64,000 bases of DNA from an uncultured Bacteroidales bacterium (GTDB lineage: Bacteria; Bacteroidota; Bacteroidia; Bacteroidales; F082): contig CAMHFN010000001.1 of assembly GCA_946184615.1 (NCBI GenBank), forward strand, positions 1 through 64,000, written 5' to 3'. Of the stretch, positions 1 to 8,922 are shown one piece after another. The notes beneath the pieces are model-generated. The model had not been told where the DNA came from, ran no database searches, and worked only from the letters and a program-made list of their open reading frames with translations. Every line of letters begins with the position of its first letter. Position 1 is the first letter of the stretch. The position numbers and the translations under genes are program-made.

Positions 1-741
1 ACGATAGAGGCCGCACCTTTTACGCATGGCTACATCAGTGTGATCAATCCGCTGCCGGGAATGAAGTACGAGAAATTCGAGTACATCAGCGAAAATAATT
101 ATAACAGCTATGGCAAGCAACCCATAGAGGAGAACTTCCGCATCGAGGTCAACGAACACGACAAGGTGTCTTTCTACGGCAACAGCACAGACTATAGCGG
201 TACCAAGATTGTCAGCGAAATCAATATGTCATTGTATGGCAACATCATGAGTTTAGTGGACGAGGAAAACTTTGCGACGATCACCACAATGGAAGGTGCT
301 TCTTTCGCAGGTCTTTTCGCTGGAAACACATGTGGCTTCGAGGCAAGCGGTCTGCTGCTGCCAGCCACGACGCTGAGCGAAAACTGCTATTCCGGCATGT
401 TTGCAGGGTGCTCCCAAATGTCGGACACCCCCGTCGAGTTGCCCGCCTTAACATTGGCCCCTGGATGCTATTCTAACATGTTCGAGGGGTGCGACATGAT
501 ACCGGCTACTCCCCATCTGCCCGCCACGGAATTAGTCGATAGGTGCTATGCTTCTATGTTTTCCGGATGCGGTACCATCGAACAAGTGACCTGCTTAGCC
601 ACCACCATCAATGGCTCTGGCTGCACCACAGACTGGCTCAGCGGAAAACCTTACGGCACGTTCACCAAGGCCAAGGGTGCAACCTGTTGGACCTGGGGTC
701 CCAGCGGTATCCCCAATAACTGGACGGTCAACGAATACTAA
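1..741 (+). CDS. Repeat-containing surface protein, C-terminal part (5' end outside window)
   Basis: The reading frame is open from base 1, so the gene starts upstream of the window and only about 246 residues are visible. The visible part carries repeats of the type LPATxLxxxCYxxMFxGC (roughly residues 100-200), a cysteine- and aromatic-rich repeat common in exported Bacteroidales surface proteins, often next to BspA-like leucine-rich repeats. Such proteins are generally lipoproteins or cell-surface proteins; the signal peptide cannot be seen here. A GTG at 40 could be misread as a start, but in-frame codons precede it. A strong hairpin follows 30 bases after the stop. Base composition is richer in GC than the islands downstream, as expected for host DNA. 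Precise function is unknown. Confidence 0.7.
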   Translation, partial: TIEAAPFTHGYISVINPLPGMKYEKFEYISENNYNSYGKQPIEENFRIEVNEHDKVSFYGNSTDYSGTKIVSEINMSLYGNIMSLVDEENFATITTMEGASFAGLFAGNTCGFEASGLLLPATTLSENCYSGMFAGCSQMSDTPVELPALTLAPGCYSNMFEGCDMIPATPHLPATELVDRCYASMFSGCGTIEQVTCLATTINGSGCTTDWLSGKPYGTFTKAKGATCWTWGPSGIPNNWTVNEY

Positions 742-770
742 CCCTATAACAATCGTCTAACCTGAATATG

Positions 771-804
771 AAAGGCAGCCTTCGTTTGAGGGCTGCCTTT
801 ATTT
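771..804 (+). terminator. Intrinsic terminator after the surface protein gene
   Basis: Perfect 10-bp arms AAAGGCAGCC and GGCTGCCTTT flank a 10-nt loop and run into an A/T-rich tail. It lies just past the surface protein stop and also overlaps the end of the short leftward ORF at 799-900, so it may serve both directions. Confidence 0.75.
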
Positions 805-900
805 AGTCCCGACAATCTTTAGCCCAATGTAGCGAGCCTGCACATTTCCGGCAACGAACATAGCGGCCACAAAAGCCACGATTGCTATTGCTTTTCTCAT
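799..900 (-). CDS. Very short ORF with a signal peptide (33 aa)
   Basis: The leftward frame from ATG at 900 encodes 33 residues: a positive start (MRKA), a hydrophobic core (IAIVAFVAAMFVAG) and an AxA-like end (NVQA), then about 11 residues ending in a lysine. This looks like a complete Sec signal peptide with almost no mature protein. It sits divergently from the aminotransferase gene and ends inside the terminator hairpin. It could encode a tiny secreted peptide, or be the remnant of an exported protein whose body was lost. No family recognised. Confidence 0.4.
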   Translation of the reverse strand: MRKAIAIVAFVAAMFVAGNVQARYIGLKIVGTK

Positions 901-972
901 TTTTAGAATGGTCTATAGAGCGTTGGCATGACACAACTGATTTTGACTACCTTTGTCCCAACATTTAATCGC

Positions 973-2307
973 ATGAAAAGACGAGAATTTATCAAAGGCG
1001 TTTCGGCAGCAGCTTGTGCCATGACCTTGCTCCCCGCTGCCGGTAGTTTGGTGACAGGATGCAGCCATCCCGCCATCTCCGAAAAACCGATCCTTGAAGA
1101 ATGGGATTTCGACGAACTGGTTGACCGGTCCGGAACCTGGAGCATCAAGTATGGAAGGGCTTCTGAAGGGCAGATCCCGATGTGGATTGCCGACATGGAT
1201 TTTCGGACGGCACCAGCGGTGTCAGCAGCTTTGAAAGAACGGTTGGACCGGGATGTGCTGGGTTATACCTCGACCCCCGAAGCGTTTTATCATAGCATCG
1301 TCGGTTGGGAAAAAGAGATGCACCAATGGCAGGTCGAAAATGAATGGGTCGCCTATTGCCCAGGCGTCATCACCTCCATCAACCAAGCCTATCTCACCTT
1401 TACCGAACCAGGTGACAGCATCGTCGTTATGCCTCCCGTTTACAACCTCTTCCGGCTGTATGCAGAAAGGCTGGGGCGCAAGGTCATCGACAACCCCCTG
1501 CTTTTCGACGGCGAACATTACCAGATGGATTTCAACGGATTAGAGAATATCCTCTCCACTACCGATGCCAAGATCCTTGTCCTTTGCAATCCCCACAACC
1601 CAGTTGGCATCGTCTGGGACCATGATTCACTGGAGCGGATCGCCTCGCTCTGCCGTCAGAAGGGTGTGCTCGTCATCTCCGATGAGATTCACGCCGACCT
1701 CACCCTATCAGGCCAACAACACATCCCGTTTTGCAGCGTCAGCGAAGATGCGGCTTCTGTCGGCATGGTCTTCGCCAGTCCCAGCAAGTCATTCAACCTG
1801 GCAGGACTTTCCCCGACCGCTTATTGTGTCATTCCCAACAAAGCGTTAAGGGACCCCTATTTGAAGCATCTGGAAGACCTGAAACTCGACGAGGCTCCCA
1901 TTCCTAGCGTGGTAGCGACCATCGCCGCCTATACCCAGGGGGTGCCATGGCTACAATCACTTCGGGAATATCTTCAAGGCAACATCCAGGAGGTCCTCGA
2001 TTTCTTCTCCACGAACGACTTGGGCATCAAGGCCATTGCGCCCCAAGCTTCCTTCCTGATTTGGTTAGACTGCCGTGCCCTTGGCCTATCCCAAGAGCAA
2101 CTCATGCGTTATTTCACTGACGAAGTTGGGCTCGTGTTAAGCAACGGTGCCGCCTACGGTCAAGGCGGCGAAGGGTTTGTCCGCATGAACATCGGTTGTC
2201 CCCGAAAGATCGTGAAGGAGGCGTTGGGGAGGATTTCCTATCCACTTGAAAATGAAAAAACGAATCACAAGGCTAGCAAAAAACGTAACACTTCACAAAT
2301 GACTTAG
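973..2307 (+). CDS. PatB/MalY-type PLP-dependent aminotransferase (C-S lyase) with Tat/lipoprotein-like leader
   Basis: A fold-type I PLP enzyme of about 444 residues, of the class I/II aminotransferase group that includes PatB and MalY cystathionine beta-lyases. Family signatures are visible: IPMWIADMDF near the start, NPHNPVG, the cofactor-contacting SDEIHADL, the lysine motif SPSKSFN and the substrate arginine in FVRMNIGCPR. I start it at ATG 973 rather than the longer frame at 928, because 973 begins a good export leader: MKRREFIKG (twin arginine), a hydrophobic stretch and LVTGC, a lipobox. Family members are normally cytoplasmic, so this leader is unusual. The tail ending KRNTSQMT is poorly conserved in type. 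The gene ends 4 bp from the first mobile gene. Likely reaction: beta-elimination on cystathionine or cysteine S-conjugates; substrate not determined. Confidence 0.8.
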   Translation: MKRREFIKGVSAAACAMTLLPAAGSLVTGCSHPAISEKPILEEWDFDELVDRSGTWSIKYGRASEGQIPMWIADMDFRTAPAVSAALKERLDRDVLGYTSTPEAFYHSIVGWEKEMHQWQVENEWVAYCPGVITSINQAYLTFTEPGDSIVVMPPVYNLFRLYAERLGRKVIDNPLLFDGEHYQMDFNGLENILSTTDAKILVLCNPHNPVGIVWDHDSLERIASLCRQKGVLVISDEIHADLTLSGQQHIPFCSVSEDAASVGMVFASPSKSFNLAGLSPTAYCVIPNKALRDPYLKHLEDLKLDEAPIPSVVATIAAYTQGVPWLQSLREYLQGNIQEVLDFFSTNDLGIKAIAPQASFLIWLDCRALGLSQEQLMRYFTDEVGLVLSNGAAYGQGGEGFVRMNIGCPRKIVKEALGRISYPLENEKTNHKASKKRNTSQMT

Positions 2308-2311
2308 AAAG

Positions 2312-2581
2312 TTACCAATAAGCGTATGCCGAACTGTGATTCTTATCCATGAACTGCTTAATATCGGCAGGAGAGTAGAAATACGTTGATCCCACCTGAG
2401 TATAACCCAGATAACCATTATTCCGCCACTTCTTCAATGTGGCAGACGACACATTTAATAACTCTAGCAGCTCTTTATTTGTATAGATTGGCTTCCTCTG
2501 TAAGCCTAACTGTTCTTTGAGCTCTTTGATTTCCTTGACTAACTCATTGAGAGTCTTCATGACTTCTTCATCATTCTGCAT
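2312..2581 (-). CDS. HTH_17 (excisionase-like) DNA-binding protein
   Basis: An 89-residue protein with an N-terminal helical/coiled segment (about residues 5-28, KELVKEIKELKEQL) and a MerR/excisionase-type helix-turn-helix (about 33-80) with the motif YTNKELLELLNVSSATLKKW followed by RNNGYLGY. Such small proteins travel with Bacteroidales integrative elements and either control excision directionality or repress element genes. A close paralogue lies at 50417-50707 in the second element. It converges on the aminotransferase gene and is 2.1 kb from the tyrosine integrase. Role as excisionase is inferred from family and context. Confidence 0.75.
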   Translation of the reverse strand: MQNDEEVMKTLNELVKEIKELKEQLGLQRKPIYTNKELLELLNVSSATLKKWRNNGYLGYTQVGSTYFYSPADIKQFMDKNHSSAYAYW

Positions 2582-2711
2582 AGCAAAAAATTAAATCATT
2601 TGGCACTACTATCTGGCGCAAAAAAAGCACTTTTTTCGCAATCTAACAAATAAAAATGGGCATCAGAAACAACTGACACCCAAGTTTATAAATGCCTCTT
2701 TGTTAGGGAAT

Positions 2712-2810
2712 AAGGCGGAAAAACCGCTTAATACTCATCTTCGTGGAAGAAAAGAAAGAACATTGAAAACCAATAAGTTACAGTCGCTATGTACAACTTT
2801 AGGTTAGCTT
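2712..2810. repeat. att-like repeat, copy A (diverged)
   Basis: A hairpin (TAAGGCGG/CCGCTTA arms, 2712-2731) leads into AATACTCATCTTCGTGGAA at 2730 and then CCAATAAGTTACAGTCGCTA from 2770. The same order of parts occurs in copies B (6281) and C (25529). Further on, AGGTTAGCTTT at 2801-2811 resembles the GTTAAC-type half-sites of the other copies. Interpreted as an attachment-site region for the linked integrase; the match is shorter and more diverged than B versus C. Confidence 0.55.
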
Positions 2811-2992
2811 TAATTTACATCAAATTACATTTTTTTGCATCATGTCTTTTGATGTTTATTCTATTTTAATATCGAGGTTGATTCTGATTTCAAATGGACA
2901 ATATAGCGTTATCGAGTCCAAATATTAGCATAATTCCTCATCCTGTTACTAACATTTTTGCAATTCAATCTTAAAAGTATGCAAAAAATGAT

Positions 2993-3000
2993 TACTTTTG
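2993..3000 (+). promoter_or_regulatory. -7 box of the abiE operon
   Basis: TACTTTTG fits TAnnTTTG and would place the transcript start near 3007, giving a leader of about 25 nt. AbiEi proteins are known to repress their own operon by binding inverted repeats around the promoter; I do not see an unambiguous long inverted repeat here. Confidence 0.55.
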
Positions 3001-3031
3001 CGATCGTATTGCAACAATCAAAACGATAGTT

Positions 3032-3850
3032 ATGCGAGGTAACGAAAAAAGTCTTGGGGAATGGGTCACTGGAAGAGTGTTGAGGGGAAACTATTTGTTC
3101 ACCAAGGAGAACTTGACAGAAGCCTTTCCGGAGGCAGGCCCGGATTATTTAAAGAATGCCATCAGCAGACTGGTAAAACGTGGTATGGTTGTGTCACCAT
3201 GGAGAAATTTCTATGTGGCCGTGCCTGAGGAATACCGTCTGAAGGGGCAGGTGCCTCCAATGTTTTTCATTGACGGACTGATGGCATATCTCGGGAGACC
3301 TTATTATGTGGGACTGCTTTCAGCTGCTTTCTTACATGGCGCCGCCCATCAAGTGCCACAAACCTTTATGGTCATTACCGAAGGAAAGACTTTGCGGCAG
3401 GTCGAAAAGAAGGGAACGAGAATCGCCTTCATATCACGCAGCGAGATCCCAACGAAGCTTTTGGAAAAGAAAAGGACTCAGAACGGCGATGTCAACGTAT
3501 CATCGCCGGCACTGACAGCCATCGACCTGATTGACCATGAAGGCAACTTCGGAGGAATGAGCCGTGCAAGTGAAGTGTTGGCCGAGCTAATGGAGACCGT
3601 AAACTTTGACGGCATAGCGCCGGAGTTTTATCATGTTTCACAAACTCCAGTATATCAACGTCTTGGTTTTATCCTCGAAGTGATTTTGGATGAAAAAAGA
3701 CAGGCCGACTCACTTTATGAAGGGTGCCAGCAAGCTGGACTGAAGTTCAGAAAGACCCCTTTGAAAAAGGGCAAGGCCAGTGTTGGATGTGCGTCTGAAA
3801 CACGATGGAAAATACAAGTCAATGCAACTATAGAAATGGATGAGTTATGA
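3032..3850 (+). CDS. abiEi: AbiEi-type antitoxin/transcriptional regulator
   Basis: A 272-residue protein of the AbiEi family, the antitoxin of type IV toxin-antitoxin system AbiE. The N-terminal ~70 residues look like the winged-helix domain (NAISRLVKRGMVVSPWRNFY), which in the family binds the promoter; the rest matches the AbiEi antitoxin core (DGLMAYLGRPYYVGLLSAA, ALTAIDLI). It overlaps the next gene by 4 bp (ATGA), the classic coupling of the pair. AbiE blocks phage growth by abortive infection, with AbiEi neutralising AbiEii without forming a stable complex. Start ATG 3032 is the first in frame after the promoter. Confidence 0.85.
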   Translation: MRGNEKSLGEWVTGRVLRGNYLFTKENLTEAFPEAGPDYLKNAISRLVKRGMVVSPWRNFYVAVPEEYRLKGQVPPMFFIDGLMAYLGRPYYVGLLSAAFLHGAAHQVPQTFMVITEGKTLRQVEKKGTRIAFISRSEIPTKLLEKKRTQNGDVNVSSPALTAIDLIDHEGNFGGMSRASEVLAELMETVNFDGIAPEFYHVSQTPVYQRLGFILEVILDEKRQADSLYEGCQQAGLKFRKTPLKKGKASVGCASETRWKIQVNATIEMDEL

Positions 3851-4653
3851 TACCCGAGGCACACATAAGAGGCTGGCGTGAAAACGCTCCATGGACGGAT
3901 GACGCGATGGTTGAGCAAGACCTGCTGATTTGCAGGGCTTTGGCGGCCATCTTCAGCGATGAATTACTATCGGAGCAGTTGGCATTCCGAGGTGGCACAG
4001 CTTTACACAAGTTGTATTTGCATCCACAAAGCCGCTATAGCGAGGACATTGATTTGGTACAGGTTCACCCTGGACCCATCAAGCCTATCATATATAGGCT
4101 TGGAGAAGTGCTGTCATACATGCCCGACAAAGTTGTCAAGCAGAAACGCTACAACAACACCCTGCTTTTCAGGATCGCCTCGGAGATGCCTCCTGTGGTT
4201 CAAATAAGGCTCAAGGTGGAAATCAACTGCTTCGAGCACTTCAATGTGTTGGGACTGAAACGGATGCCGTTCTCGGTACAATCCAGATGGTTCTCAGGAG
4301 ATTGCAACATCACCACATACGAGTTGAACGAACTGTTGGGCACCAAGATGAGGGCGCTCTATCAACGCAAGAAAGGCCGCGACCTGTATGACCTGGGATA
4401 TGCGTTGACACATACTGAGGTGGACGACAACGCCGTGCTTCAATGTTTTGAAAAGTACATGTCGTTTGTCGTCAATCACGTTCCAACCTACAAGGAATAC
4501 GTTCTGAATTTGGATGAAAAAATGAACGACAAGGATTTCCTAACTGACATGAACGCACTTTTGCATCCCAACCTGTCATACGATCCTCATGAATCCTATC
4601 TATTAGTCAAAGAACGACTGATAGACAAGCTTCCAGGAGATCGATGGCAATAA
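3847..4653 (+). CDS. abiEii: AbiEii/AbiGii-family nucleotidyltransferase toxin
   Basis: A 268-residue DUF1814-type nucleotidyltransferase. Key motifs: FRGGTALHKLYL (the GG[ST] nucleotide-binding motif) followed by RYSEDIDLV, which carries the metal-binding DxD pair, and further on KKGRDLYDLGYAL, typical of this toxin family. Family members transfer nucleotides, in some cases to tRNA acceptor ends, and cause reversible growth arrest. It is translationally coupled to abiEi and converges on the integrase gene with only 23 bp between stops. All expected active-site residues appear present, so the toxin is probably functional. Confidence 0.87.
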   Translation: MIPEAHIRGWRENAPWTDDAMVEQDLLICRALAAIFSDELLSEQLAFRGGTALHKLYLHPQSRYSEDIDLVQVHPGPIKPIIYRLGEVLSYMPDKVVKQKRYNNTLLFRIASEMPPVVQIRLKVEINCFEHFNVLGLKRMPFSVQSRWFSGDCNITTYELNELLGTKMRALYQRKKGRDLYDLGYALTHTEVDDNAVLQCFEKYMSFVVNHVPTYKEYVLNLDEKMNDKDFLTDMNALLHPNLSYDPHESYLLVKERLIDKLPGDRWQ

Positions 4654-4676
4654 CGTTTATGTTTAGTTTTGGTAAC

Positions 4677-6053
4677 TCATTCAACCCACTCCGGCAGGAA
4701 ATCGAAACCCAAATCCGTCATCTTCTCCCTCAAAGTGGAAGTGATGTAATCAGCATACACCTTCTCCGTGGTCTCTGTACTTGCATGTCCTAGCAACCTA
4801 CTGACCTGGTACATGTCGAGTGGGTGTTCCTCATCGTTCAGTGCATTGATGGCAAAGGAGTGTCGGGCACAATGGAAAGTCAGCGTAAACGGCAATCCCA
4901 CACCCTGACCTACTACTTTCAATGATTGGTTGACCTTCCTGTTCACACTATTTCTGGCAAAATACAATGCGATCGGGTTGGTGATGTCGAAGGTATCGGG
5001 CAGCAAACCAAACACGAACTTGGTGGTTCGGCCCATCCGTCGCCATTTCCTCAACAGTCGTTCCACCGGCTCTGTCATGGGAATCACATGGCGCTGCTTC
5101 CGGCTTTTCAGCGTTTTGACAAGCACCTTCCTGATCTCCTTCCTATCAAAATCCACATGGACCCATTGGAGCGTCATCACATCGACGAGACGCATCCCTC
5201 CCGCATGAAAGGCAAACAAGAACATCTCGACATACTCCCGCCGTCTGGCTTCCTTGTCATTCTCATAGAAGGCCGTCAATTGCCTCAAATCATCCTTGGT
5301 CAGGTATCTTCCGTCAAACCCCGTGTCGTCAATACTTCCGGCATCCTCAACCAGCTTGCAGTCCTTGATGCTGGCATATTGCTTATCCGTGATATAGCCG
5401 TTGTCTCGGGCACGTTCGCAGGCATGGATGATCGGAATAAGGTTGTGGTTGATGGTGGCGTTACTGTTCCCTTTGACATGCTTTCTATACTCAATGTAAT
5501 GGTCCAACAAGTCGCGGTTGATTTCACCAAGATAGATGCAGTCATCCCTGTAGGTACCCTTGCCTTGAGTCCTTAGGAACTCTTGGAAGAGGTTCATTCC
5601 GCACAGACCGTTTTCATACCGACTCTGCTTGATCTTGTTGGCGTTGAGTCGATACTTGAGATCCTTTTTCACATACTCCACGAAATCCAACCCATCGTCA
5701 TCGCGGGTGACAGGCACGCCATTCAAGATCGCTTGAATGATTCTTTTGCTCAACATTCCAGGGTACTTCAATACGTAAGCCGTGATTTCAGAGTCGTATT
5801 TGAACAAGGTTGTGATGAGCTTGGAGTTTTCGTGGATGTAATCCACACCGTAACTTGATCTCAAGGCGCCTTTCTTTTCGTTTCCGTCCTTGTTCCAATC
5901 CTTGACCCGGACCCTGTAGCCAGTGTCCTTGCGAATGATTGCTCCATCGAAAGAATACTCAAAGTTAAGAGCATATTTCTTGTTTGCATCAAATGAACTG
6001 ACAGGGTATATCAATCTCAGTTTCCCTGTCGGAAAGTCTCTTTTTGTTCTCAT
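4677..6053 (-). CDS. Tyrosine recombinase (integrase) of the first element
   Basis: A 458-residue integrase with an N-terminal arm-binding region, a SAM-like core-binding domain (about residues 120-240) and a C-terminal catalytic domain. Catalytic residues are visible: Arg in GGMRLVDVMTLQW, the HxxR pair in HCARHS, His in LLGHAST and the nucleophile Tyr in TEKVYADYI. It is of the type carried by Bacteroidales integrative elements. The gene reads toward abiEii; its upstream side is followed within 230 bp by the 137-bp repeat copy B, as expected for an integrase next to its own attachment site. It is the likely enzyme that built the repeat-flanked modules to its left and right. Confidence 0.9.
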   Translation of the reverse strand: MRTKRDFPTGKLRLIYPVSSFDANKKYALNFEYSFDGAIIRKDTGYRVRVKDWNKDGNEKKGALRSSYGVDYIHENSKLITTLFKYDSEITAYVLKYPGMLSKRIIQAILNGVPVTRDDDGLDFVEYVKKDLKYRLNANKIKQSRYENGLCGMNLFQEFLRTQGKGTYRDDCIYLGEINRDLLDHYIEYRKHVKGNSNATINHNLIPIIHACERARDNGYITDKQYASIKDCKLVEDAGSIDDTGFDGRYLTKDDLRQLTAFYENDKEARRREYVEMFLFAFHAGGMRLVDVMTLQWVHVDFDRKEIRKVLVKTLKSRKQRHVIPMTEPVERLLRKWRRMGRTTKFVFGLLPDTFDITNPIALYFARNSVNRKVNQSLKVVGQGVGLPFTLTFHCARHSFAINALNDEEHPLDMYQVSRLLGHASTETTEKVYADYITSTLREKMTDLGFDFLPEWVE

Positions 6054-6280
6054 GGTACTTAGTTTTTAATATGTACGAGGATAGCACAAAGGAACAAAAA
6101 ATAGACAAAAATAACAGGAGGATTATTTTTAATTTACTGTATTTCAGGTAATTACATGTTAATCAAGTAAGAACGAACAAAAATATAAGACCTGAACAAA
6201 ATAAAATAAGCAGGCTTTTCTCCTGCTTACTTTATTGATTTTCAATAATTTGATTACTCAATTATTCCCTTACGAAGGTC

Positions 6281-6417
6281 AATATTCATCCTCGTGGAAA
6301 ATTAACGTCACTGATTGATAATCAATAAGTTACGTCAGCTATGTTCAAATTTATGTTCACTTATTTTTCCATAAAATTATGGAATTTTCTACGAAATGAA
6401 AAATAAGTTAACCTAGG
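6281..6417. repeat. att-like 137-bp direct repeat, copy B
   Basis: Starts AATATTCATCCTCGTGGAAA and ends AAATAAGTTAACCTAGG. Copy C at 25529-25665 has the same length and orientation with only scattered mismatches; copy A at 2730 shares the core and the CAATAAGTTAC block. Position beside the integrase gene and flanking of a foreign-looking 19-kb block point to attL/attR-type sites. Confidence 0.75.
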
Positions 6418-6509
6418 CTGTTTCAATTGTTTAAGTGTCACTTAATATCCAAAACAACAAAATTAATTGTTTGTAGAAAGAAATTGACGGTATTTTTTTA
6501 GAAGGATTT

Positions 6510-6533
6510 CTTCTTCGAGGAAGACGAATATCT
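6510..6533 (-). repeat. Inverted att-core-like motif, left end of cargo
   Basis: Read leftward it is ATATTCGTCTTCCTCGAAGA, related to the ATATTC[AG]TCTTC core of copies A-C. A mirror-image copy lies at 25733-25757, so the two form inverted repeats around 6534-25732. Confidence 0.5.
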
Positions 6534-6591
6534 AAGGTGGCCATTCGATTATTACGGAGGTATACTTTTCAATTATTATTTACGAATCCCC

Positions 6592-8919
6592 TTAGCGCTT
6601 CAGAAATTTCTTTAATGAAATAGTGGTTATGCCTAATATCTTTGATTTAAGCTGAAGGCCATTATCAGAAGTCAGCATGATTGGGTTCTCTGATTTGTAC
6701 TTTAATGCAACCGATAGTATCATGTTATCTGGTGAACGCTTGTCAAAATCGTCTGGCAATAACGAAACATCAGCAAACTCATACAGAACTTCATGTTCAC
6801 TTTCGTTATTTAGGTTTCGCAGTGCCTTTTCTGCATTTTGTTTACCTTGTTCATCCAACTTTATCTTCATGTGGTCAAGTTCATCCGTAACTTTCGCAGA
6901 TAAAATGACAGGGTACTTTTTGTCAATTCTTCCAATAATATCAGGACAATTGACAAACACATTAGTGTCAATGATGTAATAGTTTCTCTTGTCAGCTTTC
7001 AATTCTTTCTTCGGTCTTTCAAATTTAGAAAGATCTATTTTCCCAACAACCTTGACACTTATCTTTGGGATTTCGGTTTTTGTTATCGCTTGCTCATCAG
7101 AGACCTTGTGCTCATCAGCAACAACTAAATCGTTATTCTTCACCGTCTTTGCATCAATAACAGTATCACACATCCCAACAAATTTGATGACCTTTGGCGG
7201 AATTGTATGGAAGTCTTGTAATGCGATGTCAGAAATGATAAGCGTGGTGCTTCTTGAACGACTTGTTGCAACATTAAAGCGTCGTTCTTCTAGGGCAAAC
7301 CCCGGATTCCTTCCTGGGATATAGAGTATTGAATAATCTACTGTCATGCCCTGTATTCGGTCAATAGTTTCAATGGTCAAATCCAATTCTACGTCAGAAG
7401 TGGAAAACCGTTTTTGCAGTTCTTTTACTGTTTCTCGGAAAGGTGTCATAATAGCCAAACTCCTTTCTGGGTAATTGCTCTCCAATGATTCAACAACGGT
7501 TTTTATCAAACGGTCTGCCGTTTCGGAATACAACCCATTTTTACAGTCGTTTGTACAGCAGAATAAGACACCTCCCTCATTGGGAAACAAGGCGTTCTGA
7601 ATCGATGAAAAGTCTTGGTATTCCTTTTTGACAGACAAAAAACGATTACCATAAAACAGCTTTGTCAAAGCAGCGCTCTTTTCAGTAAGTCGGAATGTTG
7701 TGACAATACGATATGCCTTTACATTAGAACCTAATGCAAAAGTGATAAGACCGTCAACCTGTGTGCTAACATTCCATGTGTTGTGTAGCGGATTGTTTGT
7801 CTTGACAATAGGAGGAAGCTGCATTGGGTCTCCTACAATAAGACATTTTTTCCCCAACTGTTTAAAAGCTGCTATTGCCGTCAGGAAAGCTTGGGAAGCC
7901 TCTTCTATTACAACAAGATCATAACTTGGAAGTCCATTCAGTGTCATTTTCTTCTCGCTGAACACACTCGAAAGAACATAGTTTGTTGCACATAAAAGCT
8001 CACCATCTGGAACCACCAAGTCTGAGCTGGCATTTTTCACGCCTTTAATCTGCTTCTGCTCATCGATTGACAAATTAGTCTTACTGATTTTACCTGAAGA
8101 GACATAATCCTTTAAAGGATCTTGCTTAATCAATTCAGCCAATCCTTTGTTCGCCATAGTGGTCACGCATACATTCTTACCACCGTTAAGATATGTGGCG
8201 ACAATTTTGGCTATAGTCCAACTTTTACCCGTTCCTGGCGGTCCCTGCAAGATGCAGCAATCTTGCTCATCCAGCGTCTTTAGAATGGTATCTGATATAC
8301 CTGTTGGATTATTTGCATCAAATGCAAGTTCTTCAGGCTGCCATTCTTCATACGAGGTGAGTGGCTCCATATACAATTCCTCGTTGTCTGGAAACACATC
8401 CATGTATCGACAGAGATTCTTATAGTAATCTACAGGTGGGAATGGGTCATGTATGATAACTGTTAATGATTTGCCTTCCGAGACAGACTTGTCAAGAATG
8501 TCATACAATTTGAAGCTTAATCCGCAACACGCAACATAATCATACCCATCGCTTTTCCCATTAACATAGTACATTGGTGTAATGTCCGAACCAGGCGTGT
8601 GATGATATGGATTACTGCAAAAGTCTCGCCAGCTGCATGACCATTCTAAAGGCTTGTCACCAAGTTCGCGAAAGGCGGTTTTTGTAATGACAACGATGTT
8701 CTTTTGAACTTTCAAACGCGGTGCCATTCGCTTGGGGAATTTAAGGATAACCATACCTGTTTCCCTCTGAATGGTATCTACATACGCCAAGGACAAGTCA
8801 CCCGCCTTGAACAACTGGCACATCTGCGAACGGTTTACCTTCTGCTGTTCGTCAATGGATTCCTTAATTTGATCAGCAAATAAGGATTTGTAGTTTTCAA
8901 TCTTTGTTATCTTATTCAT
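6592..8919 (-). CDS. Upf1-like SF1 helicase fused to a C-terminal PIN nuclease
   Basis: 775 residues. An N-terminal region without recognised fold (1-190) is followed by an SF1 helicase of the Upf1/IGHMBP2 type: Walker A GPPGTGKS (226-233), motif II VVIEEASQ (336-343), motif III GDPMQLPP (363-370), motif V region DRIQGMTVD (520-528) and motif VI RFNVATSRSR (547-556). Residues 646-775 form a PIN RNase domain with all four acidic positions: D651 (IIDTNVF), E680 (KVTDE), D731 (SPDN) and D752 (TSDNG). Upf1-type helicases act on RNA or ssDNA, and PIN domains cut RNA. The gene starts 3 bp after the stop of the giant ATPase gene, so the two are one operon and probably one machine. I know no described defence system with this pair; an RNA-directed function is inference. 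Confidence 0.85.
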   Translation of the reverse strand: MNKITKIENYKSLFADQIKESIDEQQKVNRSQMCQLFKAGDLSLAYVDTIQRETGMVILKFPKRMAPRLKVQKNIVVITKTAFRELGDKPLEWSCSWRDFCSNPYHHTPGSDITPMYYVNGKSDGYDYVACCGLSFKLYDILDKSVSEGKSLTVIIHDPFPPVDYYKNLCRYMDVFPDNEELYMEPLTSYEEWQPEELAFDANNPTGISDTILKTLDEQDCCILQGPPGTGKSWTIAKIVATYLNGGKNVCVTTMANKGLAELIKQDPLKDYVSSGKISKTNLSIDEQKQIKGVKNASSDLVVPDGELLCATNYVLSSVFSEKKMTLNGLPSYDLVVIEEASQAFLTAIAAFKQLGKKCLIVGDPMQLPPIVKTNNPLHNTWNVSTQVDGLITFALGSNVKAYRIVTTFRLTEKSAALTKLFYGNRFLSVKKEYQDFSSIQNALFPNEGGVLFCCTNDCKNGLYSETADRLIKTVVESLESNYPERSLAIMTPFRETVKELQKRFSTSDVELDLTIETIDRIQGMTVDYSILYIPGRNPGFALEERRFNVATSRSRSTTLIISDIALQDFHTIPPKVIKFVGMCDTVIDAKTVKNNDLVVADEHKVSDEQAITKTEIPKISVKVVGKIDLSKFERPKKELKADKRNYYIIDTNVFVNCPDIIGRIDKKYPVILSAKVTDELDHMKIKLDEQGKQNAEKALRNLNNESEHEVLYEFADVSLLPDDFDKRSPDNMILSVALKYKSENPIMLTSDNGLQLKSKILGITTISLKKFLKR

Positions 8920-8922
8920 GGT

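Larger units (their letters stand above)
2582..3031. other. Intergenic region with att-like copy A and the abiE promoter
   Basis: AT-rich spacer of 450 bp. It holds repeat copy A (2712-2810) and, at its right end, a Bacteroidetes -7 box TACTTTTG (2993-3000) about 30 bp ahead of the abiEi start. No further ORF stands out. Confidence 0.6.
6054..6591. other. Intergenic region: integrase promoter side, hairpin and att-like copy B
   Basis: No gene is seen in these 540 bp. It contains a hairpin with TAAGCAGG/CCTGCTTA arms (6207-6229), repeat copy B (6281-6417) and an inverted att-core-like motif (6510-6533). The whole stretch is very AT-rich. Confidence 0.6.

Noticed and set aside
903-1196. Leftward ORF over the aminotransferase start
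   Set aside because: Antisense of the leader and N-terminus of a clear PLP enzyme.
4926-5576. Long rightward ORF (216 codons) opposite the integrase
   Set aside because: It is the antisense shadow of the integrase catalytic domain and has no motifs of its own.
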